From Collinsella sp. (GTDB lineage Bacteria > Actinomycetota > Coriobacteriia > Coriobacteriales > Coriobacteriaceae), in assembly GCA_019425015.1 (NCBI GenBank), contig JAHYYJ010000008.1, positions 1,889 through 65,888 of the forward strand: 64,000 nt of DNA, in the 5' to 3' direction. A program made the position numbers and the translations under genes. The notes beneath the pieces were generated by a model that was not told the origin of the DNA, did not search any database, and saw only the letters and a program-made list of their open reading frames with translations. This document shows, one piece after another, positions 8,007 to 16,850 of this stretch; positions within the stretch are counted from its first letter, which is position 1, and each line of letters starts with the position of its first letter.

Positions 8007-9020
8007 ATGAAGCGCATCCTTCTCATCGCCACGGGCGGCACCATCGCATCGACCGAGGACGGCAACGGCCTCTCCCCCGCCCTGACCGGTGAGGAGCTCG
8101 CCCAGAGCGTCCCCGAGATCTCGGGCCTCTGCGAGCTCGACGTCGTGCAGCCCATGAACATCGACAGCACCAATATGCGCCCGAGCGACTGGATGCGTAT
8201 CCGCGACGTCATCGTCGAGGGTTATGCCGACCACGACGGCTTCGTGATTCTGCACGGCACCGACACCATGAGCTACACCGCGGCAGCGCTTTCCTACCTG
8301 ATTCAGGACAGCCCCAAGCCCATCGTGCTCACCGGCTCGCAAAAGCCCATGGGCAATCCATTTACCGACGCCAAGCTCAACCTGTACCAGAGCCTGCTCT
8401 ATGCGCTCGACGAGCACTCGCACGACGTCTCGATCGTGTTTGGCGGCGTAGCCATTGCCGGCACGCGTGCCCGCAAGCAGCGCACCATGAGCTTTAATGC
8501 GTTCATTAGCGTCAACTATCCGCCCATTGCCTATATCCGCAACGACCGCATCGTTCGCAACGGACTCCACGGCACTCACCAGAACGAGAACCCGGTTCGT
8601 TTCTACGACAGCATCGACCCGCGCGTATTTGTACTCAAGCTTACGCCCGGCGTAAACCCGGGCATCCTCGACGCCCTTGCCGATAGCTACGACGCCGTGA
8701 TTCTGGAGACCTTTGGCATTGGCGGTATCCCCGAGTTTGGTGAGTCGGGCGAGTCGTTCCAAGAGGCGATTTTCCGCTGGGTCGATTCGGGCCGCACCGT
8801 CGTTATGACCACGCAGGTCCCCGAAGAGGGCCTTGACCTGGGTGTTTATGAGGTCGGCCGTGCCTACGCCGATCATCCGGGCATTTTGCGCGGCGACGAC
8901 ATGACCACCGAGACGCTCGTGGCCAAGACCATGTGGGCGCTCGGCCAGTCACGCGATGCCGCCGAGATCCAGCGCCTGTTCTACAGCCAAGTCAACCACG
9001 ACCGCATCCCGATGGCGTAA
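8007..9020 (+). CDS. ansA: L-asparaginase, type I (cytoplasmic)
   Basis: The product is 337 aa from the ATG at 8007, which begins MKRILLIATGGTIASTEDGNG; the longer frame upstream adds no conserved sequence. It hydrolyses L-asparagine to aspartate and ammonia. The first active-site Thr is in TGGTIAS, and the second Thr/Asp pair is in HGTDTMSYTAAAL near residue 85. The C-terminal half carries LTPGVNPGILDAL and FGIGGIPE, typical of the family. There is no signal peptide, which argues for the cytoplasmic type I enzyme. It is divergent from guaA. A weak AGGA lies 8-10 nt upstream of the start. Confidence 0.93.
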   Translation: MKRILLIATGGTIASTEDGNGLSPALTGEELAQSVPEISGLCELDVVQPMNIDSTNMRPSDWMRIRDVIVEGYADHDGFVILHGTDTMSYTAAALSYLIQDSPKPIVLTGSQKPMGNPFTDAKLNLYQSLLYALDEHSHDVSIVFGGVAIAGTRARKQRTMSFNAFISVNYPPIAYIRNDRIVRNGLHGTHQNENPVRFYDSIDPRVFVLKLTPGVNPGILDALADSYDAVILETFGIGGIPEFGESGESFQEAIFRWVDSGRTVVMTTQVPEEGLDLGVYEVGRAYADHPGILRGDDMTTETLVAKTMWALGQSRDAAEIQRLFYSQVNHDRIPMA

Positions 9021-9042
9021 TTCAGTTGTCGACGGGTATCCC

Positions 9043-9261
9043 CTATTCGATGCCCTCGAGAAGCTCTGATACCGTCATGCCGAGTGCGGGCGCGATCTTA
9101 AATAGAACCTTGAGCGTGAAATTTGCCGTCCCATCTTCGATTCGGTCGAGGTAGGGTCGGCTGATTCCTGTCGCCACACAAAAATCGACCTTGGAGATAC
9201 CAAGGTCCCTGCGCGTCTGCTCGACTCGCTTGCCAAGAATCTGTTTCGCACGTTCGTCCAT
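9043..9261 (-). CDS. Small XRE-family transcriptional regulator
   Basis: The product is 72 aa and is almost entirely one HTH_3 domain: RAKQILGKRVEQTRRDLGIS, then KVDFCVATGISRPYLDRIEDG, then LFKIAPALGMTVSELLEG. It has no sensor domain. It is divergent from the hypothetical gene at 9338, and a perfect 24-bp palindrome (9291-9314) lies between them. It most likely represses itself and that neighbour. Confidence 0.85.
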   Translation of the reverse strand: MDERAKQILGKRVEQTRRDLGISKVDFCVATGISRPYLDRIEDGTANFTLKVLFKIAPALGMTVSELLEGIE

Positions 9262-9290
9262 GCAGCCGAGTTTGAAATGGAGCTGAACAA

Positions 9291-9314
9291 AAACGTAAAC
9301 TATAGTTTACGTTT
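9291..9314. promoter_or_regulatory. Perfect 24-bp palindromic operator
   Basis: The sequence AAACGTAAACTA is followed immediately by its exact reverse complement. It sits midway between the XRE regulator start (9261, minus) and the next gene start (9338, plus), the expected place for an operator shared by both promoters. Symmetry is read directly; binding by the adjacent XRE protein is inferred. Confidence 0.7.
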
Positions 9315-9337
9315 AAACGAATACACAGGAGTTTTCT

Positions 9338-9727
9338 ATGTCGGGTTCTTCGGTCCGCATGTACCGAGCCATGCTTCGCACAAACAGCGCACCGCCCAAG
9401 CTCGTCGTCGTTGAAGCCGAATGCCTTTCGCCCGATGAGCGCACAGCATTTGCATTGCTATCAAGTCGCGTCGCCGCCGTTCTGGTCCCTTGCCCGGCGC
9501 AAGGTGAACTTGCCATCCAATGCCAAGCGCACAGCTGCTCGCTCAATCAGGCTGCCGTAATCGCAACCAGCCAACGCGGCCTGCCGCTCCTTTTAGAAGC
9601 CGGTATCGCACTCGCCCTCCGCGGCTCCGGATACGAAAACGAGGCCGCCGCCGATATGGTCTTTAAACCACGATCGAGCGGCGGCCTCGCAGCAGCCATT
9701 GAATATGCGTGCAGGCTCGTTGCCTAA
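9338..9727 (+). CDS. Hypothetical protein controlled by the divergent XRE gene
   Basis: The product is 129 aa with AGGAG 9 nt before the ATG. It is cytoplasmic, with no signal peptide. It contains alternating hydrophobic strands (KLVVVEAECLS, VAAVLVPCP, QAAVIATSQRGLPLLLEAGIALAL) that suggest a small alpha/beta fold. The AVIATSQRGLPLLLEAG segment looks like the end of a helicase-like or glycosyltransferase-like Rossmann unit, but I cannot place the family. The operator upstream suggests it is the main target of the XRE regulator. Confidence 0.6.
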   Translation: MSGSSVRMYRAMLRTNSAPPKLVVVEAECLSPDERTAFALLSSRVAAVLVPCPAQGELAIQCQAHSCSLNQAAVIATSQRGLPLLLEAGIALALRGSGYENEAAADMVFKPRSSGGLAAAIEYACRLVA

Positions 9728-9736
9728 AAGGACAGG

Positions 9737-10120
9737 CTAGAAACCAAAGCCAAAGCCTGTTCCGGTAATAGCCGAGTACATAAAGTAGACGTTGATTACG
9801 TTGAGGAACACACCCGTGATGCAGCCGTTTCGCAGGTAGCGCTCGCACACGATGCGCGCCATGGCGGCGGAGTCATCATTGTTTTTAGCCTGACGTCCTG
9901 CCGTAAAGTACGTCGCCACGCTCAGCAGCAGGTTGAGCACCGGCAGTGCCAGCAGCTCGTAGCTCTTGCCCCAGCGCGTCACCTCACCGGCCGCGTTAAA
10001 CTTCGTTGCCACCTCGGGACCAATGTTGGGGATAACACACGCTGCAACCACCAGCGGAATCACCGCAAGTACGAGCAACGCAATACCCATGTAGCCAGCT
10101 TTTTTGCCATATTTAAACAT
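9737..10120 (-). CDS. DUF1648-domain membrane protein
   Basis: The product is 127 aa with three predicted membrane helices (about residues 11-32, 56-74 and 95-116). Between the first two lies PNIGPEVATKFNAAGEVTRW, the DUF1648 signature also found in SdpI-type immunity proteins. It begins 11 bp after the ychF stop, so it is probably co-transcribed with ychF. The function is unknown. The C-terminal SdpI half is absent and it ends in a GTGFGFGF tail. Confidence 0.72.
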   Translation of the reverse strand: MFKYGKKAGYMGIALLVLAVIPLVVAACVIPNIGPEVATKFNAAGEVTRWGKSYELLALPVLNLLLSVATYFTAGRQAKNNDDSAAMARIVCERYLRNGCITGVFLNVINVYFMYSAITGTGFGFGF

Positions 10121-10131
10121 ATGCGTCGTCC

Positions 10132-11208
<1,077 letters not shown>

Positions 11209-11322
11209 GACAGCTCCTTTTGATACAGGTACTTCAAACTGCATAAGTATAGCGCCGCCGCAGCATCCAGGCGAACCCGGACGCCACGGCGGCGCAAATG
11301 AAGCAGAGATAGGGGTCGCTGA

Positions 11323-12576
11323 CTAGTCTGCGAGCTTTTCCACCTGATCGAGCATCTTATCGAGCTTGGCCTTTGCCTCGGCCTTGACCTTCTCGGCCTC
11401 CTCGTGAGCCTTCGCCTTCTGGGCGGCCTTTTCCTCGGCCTCGGGATCGGCGACGACCAGATTGGACGCATCGTGTTCGACCAGCTTGAGCGCATGTTCG
11501 GGACAAACCTTGACGCAGGCTCCGCAACCCAAACAATACGTGGACTCCAGTGCAAAGCGACCGCTTCCCACCAAATCGCAGGCGGACGTGGGACACGCGT
11601 TAACGCACTCGCCGCACGACGTGCACTTGTCAAAATCGCACTCCGGCGTGCTCACCTGCATGTTCTGGGCAAGCTCGGGGTGGTTTTGCAGCGTCGAGAG
11701 CACCAGCTGGCGCCCATGGGTGAGCGAACGGCGACGCTTGGTCGTCGTGGTGCCGCACATGGTGTTGAGCGTGCGCTCCAGCTGGGTGATCTGATGGCGA
11801 TGGGCTTTGAGCTTCTGCGTCACCGAAGCCAGTGCCGCCGTCGCCGGATTGAGTTTGGTCACGGTCAGGCCCGTGGTACGGGCGATCTTTTCCATGTATT
11901 CCTTGCGCTCGTACTCGCGGCGCTTATGGCATTTGAGGCTCTTGGGGTCGACCTCCAGGCCCATACCCGTACCAGCCCATTCCTCGGCCTTCGCAATCGC
12001 CTCGCCCAGCATGTCCTCGCCACCGGTGTTGCGGCATTTATCGCACACGCCCAGCGGCAGATACACACTCACGTTGGGATAGTCGGCCAGCACCGAGAAC
12101 CAGGTCTCGGCTGTAATATCGCCCACGCAGGCAACGACGACCTCGTTCTCGCGCGGCATGCGCTTAAGGGCGCGCGTGCAGGTAACGTAGGCGGTCTCGT
12201 GACTTGTAGCCGCCGAGACAATGTCGTCATACAGGTTTTTGGGCGCCAGGCGCGGCGAGATGATCGCCTCAGTCGGACAGGCAGCGGCGCACAGGCCACA
12301 CTTGCGACAGGAATCGAGGATCTCGATGGCATCTTCCTCGACCTCGATGGCGTTGACCGGGCACACGTCCATGCACGCGGTGCAGCCACTCTTTTCGTTT
12401 TTGCAGGTCAAGCACGGAATGGTGTTGCCGCGCGGACGCTCCTTGTAGTCAGCAGGATTCCACTGCGGCGCCGACGGATCGAGCGCATCGGTCACACCGC
12501 CAAGCGGGTTTTTAAGAAAGTCGAAACCCTTGCTGATCTCGATAATGTCATCAAACAGATCGTGTTCCTGCGCCAT
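11323..12576 (-). CDS. Ferredoxin-type protein with four 4Fe-4S motifs
   Basis: The product is 417 aa from the ATG at 12576 (GGGAGGGG upstream). Two pairs of cysteine motifs flank a central domain. The N-terminal pair is CTACMDVCP and CRKCGLCAAACP (about residues 62-105). The C-terminal pair is CTSCGECVNACP and CLGCGACVKVCP (about residues 320-365). The central region has CDKCRNTGG, CHKRREYERKEY and two further Cys, and could bind a regulatory cluster or a partner subunit. It ends in a Lys/Ala/Glu-rich helical tail. There is no signal peptide or membrane helix, so it is a cytoplasmic electron carrier or a subunit of an unidentified redox complex. No catalytic subunit lies beside it. Confidence 0.75.
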   Translation of the reverse strand: MAQEHDLFDDIIEISKGFDFLKNPLGGVTDALDPSAPQWNPADYKERPRGNTIPCLTCKNEKSGCTACMDVCPVNAIEVEEDAIEILDSCRKCGLCAAACPTEAIISPRLAPKNLYDDIVSAATSHETAYVTCTRALKRMPRENEVVVACVGDITAETWFSVLADYPNVSVYLPLGVCDKCRNTGGEDMLGEAIAKAEEWAGTGMGLEVDPKSLKCHKRREYERKEYMEKIARTTGLTVTKLNPATAALASVTQKLKAHRHQITQLERTLNTMCGTTTTKRRRSLTHGRQLVLSTLQNHPELAQNMQVSTPECDFDKCTSCGECVNACPTSACDLVGSGRFALESTYCLGCGACVKVCPEHALKLVEHDASNLVVADPEAEEKAAQKAKAHEEAEKVKAEAKAKLDKMLDQVEKLAD

Positions 12577-12727
12577 GCGCGGCCCCTCCCTGAGCAGTGC
12601 AAACAAGCAAGAGATAATGATACGCTATCGGCCCACGCCTCGGGCAAATTACACGCGGAGCATCTTTGCGGCAAATAGCCCATGGCCTATCGCCGCCTCG
12701 ATTGCACAAGGCCAATCAAGCGCCAAA

Positions 12728-13795
12728 CTATGCCTCGCACATGAGCTGCACGAGCTTTTGCCTGGTCACCTTTGTCTGTTCGTTGGCCATGTTGCGCTCG
12801 TTCTTAAAAGTTGCGTCAGCAACGCTCAGCAAATCGGCATCGGTAATCTCATCAAGCCCCAGCTCCTCAAGCGTCGTCGGCAGACCGACGCGCTGGCAAA
12901 ACTCGAGCACCTGATCAAGCTCGGGTGCACGCTCCAGGCGCAGCTGCACCACCAGACCAAATGCCACGGCCTCACCATGCATGGCCTTGCACTCGGGCAG
13001 AATCGTCAGCCCGTTGGCGATGGCATGCGCCAACGCCAAGCCGCCACTCTCAAAGCCGACGCCCGAGAGCAAAATATTGCACTCGATCAGGCGTTCAACC
13101 GCTGGCGACGTACGCCCCTTTTTGAGATCGCGCTTGGCAGCGACACCGCACTCCATAAGTGTGTCGTAGCAGGCACGAGCCGCAACCAGAGCCAAGTGCC
13201 CCGGCGCGCCACCGTGCTCGTTGGCGCCGTGCGCCGCGGCGCACGAACGCGCCTCGAAGTACGTTGCCAGCGCATCGCCCATACCAGCGACCGTCATACG
13301 CAGTGGGGCCGCTGCGACCACGTTGGTATCGACCACGACCAGATCTGGATTCTTCTCGAGCATCAGGTAGCGGTCGAACGACCCGTCCTCGTGATACAGC
13401 ACCGAAATCGCGCTGCACGGACCGTCCATCGAAGCCGCCGTGGGGCATACGCACAACGGCAACTCGGCATAAAACGCTACTGCCTTGGCAATATCGAGCA
13501 TCTTGCCACCGCCAATACCCACCACCATGTCGCAATACTCAGCCTGGGCTTCCTTAGCCATTTCGGCAACAGCCTCTTCCGTACACGGACCGTTGTAAAT
13601 TTTAAAGAACGGCTCGCTTAGATCGTCGTCCAGAAATCCATCGACAATCTGCCTGCACAGCCGATCCTCGGTGCCCTGGTCAAACAAGACATAGGCAGCG
13701 CAGCCCAACCATGACAAATACCTGCCCTGACGCGAAAGTTCGCCCGGCCCCTGAACATACCGACCGGGACCGCCGTAAACCATAGGAAGCGCCAT
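12728..13795 (-). CDS. Glycerol dehydrogenase-like metal-dependent alcohol dehydrogenase (paralogue 1)
   Basis: The product is 355 aa. NAD binding is shown by VGIGGGKMLDIAKAVAFY (about residue 92). Metal ligands are consistent with an Asp in AGMGDALATYFEA and His in LALAHAIANGLT and KAMHGEAVAFG. Family: GldA (glycerol to dihydroxyacetone with NAD). It is clearly paralogous to the gene at 13943 and is transcribed downstream of it, but is separated by a terminator and a repeat pair, so it is probably expressed on its own. It is more divergent than its neighbour (for example a shortened N-terminal Rossmann segment), and its substrate may differ. Confidence 0.82.
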   Translation of the reverse strand: MALPMVYGGPGRYVQGPGELSRQGRYLSWLGCAAYVLFDQGTEDRLCRQIVDGFLDDDLSEPFFKIYNGPCTEEAVAEMAKEAQAEYCDMVVGIGGGKMLDIAKAVAFYAELPLCVCPTAASMDGPCSAISVLYHEDGSFDRYLMLEKNPDLVVVDTNVVAAAPLRMTVAGMGDALATYFEARSCAAAHGANEHGGAPGHLALVAARACYDTLMECGVAAKRDLKKGRTSPAVERLIECNILLSGVGFESGGLALAHAIANGLTILPECKAMHGEAVAFGLVVQLRLERAPELDQVLEFCQRVGLPTTLEELGLDEITDADLLSVADATFKNERNMANEQTKVTRQKLVQLMCEA

Positions 13796-13825
13796 ACGAG
13801 AATCCGCCCTTCATCAAACAACGAT

Positions 13826-13890
13826 TGGTGCAAAGTAACCTGACCCCTTTGCACCAACTTGGTGCGATGGGGTCAGGTTGGTTTGCACCA
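13826..13890. repeat. Two inverted 31-bp palindromes (GGGGTCAGGTT core)
   Basis: Two adjacent imperfect palindromes, at 13826-13856 and 13860-13890, have TGGTGC/GCACCA arms around an AAGGGGTCAGGTT-type core and lie in opposite orientation. Together they form one large hairpin (TGGTGCAAA to TTTGCACCA). They belong to a family also seen at 21201, 51393, 56181 and 60226. Confidence 0.75.
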
Positions 13891-13894
13891 TAGC

Positions 13895-13928
13895 AAAAAG
13901 GGGCAAAGCCGTCTGCTGGCTTTGCCCC
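13895..13928 (-). terminator. Terminator after the second gldA gene
   Basis: On the minus strand, GGGGCAAAGCC pairs perfectly with GGCTTTGCCCC across a 7-nt loop and is followed by TTTTTG. It lies 15 bp past the stop of the gene at 13943. Confidence 0.88.
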
Positions 13929-13942
13929 TTCCTTAGCTTGAT

Positions 13943-15043
13943 TTACTCATCCATAAGGTAGTAGTGACCCAGCGCGTCGGCACCCAGGATGGCGTTTGCG
14001 ACCATCTCGGGCGTCACCTCAAACGGCATGTTGCACATGGTGTCATCGGGCGCGCAGGCGGCCTCGGCAACAATCATGGCCTGCTCGCGCGTAAGCTCGG
14101 CAACGCCAAGTTCCTTCATCGTGACCGGCAGGCCCAGCTCAATGCAGAAGCCCAAGACTTCCTCGAGTTTCTCAGTCGGAGCATCCTCGAGTACCAGCTG
14201 AACGATGGTGCCAAAGGCGACCTTCTCGCCGTGATACATGCCGTGGCACTCGGGCAGCATCGTCAGGCCATTGTGGATGGCATGAGCAGCAGCAAGGCCC
14301 GAGCTCTCAAAGCCAATGCCCGAAAGCAGCGTATTGGCCTCGATGATATGCTCGACGGCAGGCGTGAGCGCACCCTTCTCCAGCGCGACCTTGGCCTTGA
14401 CGCCATCGGCCATAAGCGTCTCGTAGCAGAGCTTGGCAAGCGCCAGACCGGCCATGCCGCCTTTGCCACCAGCGCAGGTGCCACCGTCGGCATCGTGCGT
14501 CGCCTGGGCCTCAAAGTAGGTTGCGAGCGCATCGCCCATACCTGCCACCGTCAGGCGTACCGGGCTCGCCGCGATAACCGTCGTATCCATAAGAACGATA
14601 TTGGGGTTCGCCTTAAGGAACAGGTACTTATCGAACTGGCCGTCATCGGTATAGAGCACGGAGAGCGCCGAGCACGGGGCATCGGTCGAAGCGATGGTGG
14701 GGCAAATGATGACCGGGGACTCCAGGTAGTAGGCGACGGCCTTGGCGGTGTCGAGGATCTTGCCGCCACCGACGCCGACGATGATGTCGCAGCCGTTGTC
14801 GCGCGCGAGCGCAACCAGGCGATCGACCTCGCTCTTGGAGCACTCGCCGTTAAAGTCCTCAAACAGCAACTCGGCCTTAGCCTCGGCAAAACCACCCTCG
14901 ATCTTGGCACCGACGCGCTTCTTGCCCGAAGGCGTCACGATGACGAGGGCCTTAGCGCCGAGCGGCTCGACATAGGAGCCGAGCTTGGCGAGCTCGTCCG
15001 GACCCTGGATGTACTTGCTGGGGCTATTGAAAATTGCAGCCAT
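13943..15043 (-). CDS. gldA: Glycerol dehydrogenase
   Basis: The product is 366 aa, the canonical GldA length. It oxidises glycerol to dihydroxyacetone using NAD. Cofactor and metal motifs are clear: VGVGGGKILDTAKAVAYY near residue 95, TIASTDAPCSALSVLY, AGMGDALATYFEA, AAAHAIHNGLT, and YHGEKVAFG with the second metal His. It starts at the ATG at 15043 after a weak GGGATAG. It is the upstream member of the tandem pair and is flanked by terminators at both ends, so it is monocistronic. With the neighbouring iron alcohol dehydrogenase it suggests a polyol/alcohol fermentation cluster. Confidence 0.9.
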   Translation of the reverse strand: MAAIFNSPSKYIQGPDELAKLGSYVEPLGAKALVIVTPSGKKRVGAKIEGGFAEAKAELLFEDFNGECSKSEVDRLVALARDNGCDIIVGVGGGKILDTAKAVAYYLESPVIICPTIASTDAPCSALSVLYTDDGQFDKYLFLKANPNIVLMDTTVIAASPVRLTVAGMGDALATYFEAQATHDADGGTCAGGKGGMAGLALAKLCYETLMADGVKAKVALEKGALTPAVEHIIEANTLLSGIGFESSGLAAAHAIHNGLTMLPECHGMYHGEKVAFGTIVQLVLEDAPTEKLEEVLGFCIELGLPVTMKELGVAELTREQAMIVAEAACAPDDTMCNMPFEVTPEMVANAILGADALGHYYLMDE

Positions 15044-15060
15044 AACTATCCCATTCTCTA

Positions 15061-15104
15061 AAAGAAAAAAGAAAGGGGCTCCGTACGGATACGTGCGGAG
15101 CCCC
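15061..15104 (-). terminator. Terminator after the iron alcohol dehydrogenase gene
   Basis: On the minus strand, GGGGCTCCG pairs with CGGAGCCCC and is followed by TTTCTTTTTTCTTTT. It lies 22 bp past the stop of the gene at 15127. Confidence 0.88.
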
Positions 15105-15126
15105 TCGTTACGATAACAAGAGTCGA

Positions 15127-16350
15127 TTAGAAATCGATGTCGGTGTCGTAGTAGCAGGCCTTGAGGATCTTCTCGAAGTCGGCAGCCTTGGTCTCACGCG
15201 GGTTCTCGGGCGTGCAGGCGTCGGTCTCGGCGTTCGCAGCGATCTCGGGCAGCTTGGCGAGGAACTCCTCCTCGGAAACCATCTGCGGGTTCTCGGCGTC
15301 GACCTTCACGCCACCATTCGCGTAATCCTTGATGGACTGCGGAATGTTGAGCTGGTCATTGAGGTCGCGAATCTTCTGGACGAGCGCAGCGATGAGCTCC
15401 TCGTTGGTCTCGCCGGGAAGGTGCAGGATCTCCTTGGCCACATAAGCGTAGCGCTCGGCAGCACGGGGATCCTTGGAGTTCCACTGGATGACCTTGCCCA
15501 GGTACATGGCGTTAGCAGCACCGTGGATGATGTGGCCGTTCTCAAAGGCTGCACCGGTCTTGTGAGCCATGGAGTGAACGATGCCCAGCAGGCCCGAGGA
15601 GAAGGCGATGCCGGCGATGCACTGAGCCTCATGCATGTGCTGACGGGCCTCATGGTCGCCAGCATAGGACTTGGGCAGCCACTCGACGATCTCGCGGATG
15701 CCGTGCAGGGCGTTGGCGTCGGTGAACATAGAGGCGAAGGTAGAAACGTAGGCCTCCATGCAGTGGGTCAGAGCATCCATGCCGGTGTGAGCGCACAGCT
15801 TGGCGGGCATGGTGTAGGTGAGCTCGGGGTCGACGATGGCGACATCAGGGGTGATGTTGAAGTCGGCCAGCGGGTACTTGATGCCCTTGGCGTAGTCGGT
15901 GATGACGGAGAAGGCGGTAACCTCGGTAGCGGTACCGGAGGTAGAGGAGATGGCGCAGAAGTGAGCCTTCTGACGCAGCTCAGGGAAGCTGAACGGCTGG
16001 ATGATGTTATCGAAGGACTCCTCGGGATACTCGTAGAAGACCCACATGGCCTTAGCGGCATCGATGGGCGAGCCGCCGCCGATGGCGATAATCCAGTCGG
16101 GCTCGAACTCGCGCATGGCCTCGGCGCCCTTCATGACCGTCTCGATGGACGGATCGGACTCGACGCCCTCGAACAGCTTGACCTCGAAGCCGCCCTCTTT
16201 GAGGTCGGCCTCAACGTCCTGCAGGAACCCGCCGCGGCGCATAGAGCTGCCGCCAGAAACGATGATGGCCTTCTTGCCCTTGAGGTTCTTCACCTCGTGG
16301 CGAGCGCCCTCACCAAAGTACAGATCGCGAGGATTGGTAAAACGTCCCAT
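15127..16350 (-). CDS. Iron-containing alcohol dehydrogenase (butanol dehydrogenase-like)
   Basis: The product is 407 aa from the ATG at 16350, which has TAGGAGG 9 nt upstream; the longer frame adds 17 unrelated residues. It is a group III (Fe-dependent) ADH with IIAIGGGSPIDAAKAMW for NAD(P)H binding near residue 92 and STSGTATEVTAFSVI. Likely metal-site residues are the Asp in TGMDALTHCMEAY and the His residues in GIVHSMAHKTGA and GHIIHGAANA. It resembles clostridial butanol dehydrogenases and the C-terminal half of AdhE. The likely role is reduction of an aldehyde to an alcohol in fermentation. It is the first gene of the three-dehydrogenase block and has its own terminator. Confidence 0.88.
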   Translation of the reverse strand: MGRFTNPRDLYFGEGARHEVKNLKGKKAIIVSGGSSMRRGGFLQDVEADLKEGGFEVKLFEGVESDPSIETVMKGAEAMREFEPDWIIAIGGGSPIDAAKAMWVFYEYPEESFDNIIQPFSFPELRQKAHFCAISSTSGTATEVTAFSVITDYAKGIKYPLADFNITPDVAIVDPELTYTMPAKLCAHTGMDALTHCMEAYVSTFASMFTDANALHGIREIVEWLPKSYAGDHEARQHMHEAQCIAGIAFSSGLLGIVHSMAHKTGAAFENGHIIHGAANAMYLGKVIQWNSKDPRAAERYAYVAKEILHLPGETNEELIAALVQKIRDLNDQLNIPQSIKDYANGGVKVDAENPQMVSEEEFLAKLPEIAANAETDACTPENPRETKAADFEKILKACYYDTDIDF

Positions 16351-16850
16351 ACTGTGCCTCCTAAACAAGCCCCTCTTAGACTTGCGTATATAACGGAGCA
16401 CCCGATTGGCTCCGTTAGGACCGTTTTGCGCGTTGCCGGCGATGACAATGCGCGATGTCTAAACGTCTCAACGCTCAGACAAACACTATTCTACCGTTCT
16501 GGTTGGTCAGTTATTCACCTAAAGCCGCCAATGATGAAACGTTTTTTCTATCCCTGAAGACCCTTGTGCGGCATTCATACTCCCAAGCTGGGCAAACGTT
16601 TTATCAAGGTTGACCACATATCCCGGACAGGACGGTGCCCCTCCAAAATACGCCCCGTTCGCCGCCAAAAATCGACCGTTTGCGGCACCGTGATACCACT
16701 CAGTCGTCCAAGGTGCCGACATTTGTGCGACATCCGTCTTCGTGGTGCAAAGGTGCATGTCCAAGTGCGGCACCCCCGGTGTGCCACATGCGGGTAAACT
16801 AGAACCTTATATAGAGACATTTGAACCCTAACCGCAGCAAAGGAGGCCCC
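16351..16850. other. 500-bp intergenic region, divergent promoters
   Basis: This lies between the divergent adh and TPR genes. It holds GTGCGGCA(C/T)-type short repeats (about 16567, 16682 and 16764). TATATA-containing promoter-like sequence lies near both ends (about 16387 and 16808). AAAGGAGG precedes the gene at 16851. A minus-strand frame of 84 codons (16519-16773) has neither a ribosome site nor recognisable homology. I see no supported gene here. Confidence 0.4.

Noticed and set aside
16519..16773. 84-codon minus-strand ORF between adh and the TPR genes
   Set aside because: GTG start without a ribosome site, no recognised domain, and the sequence holds short GTGCGGCA repeats typical of noncoding DNA.
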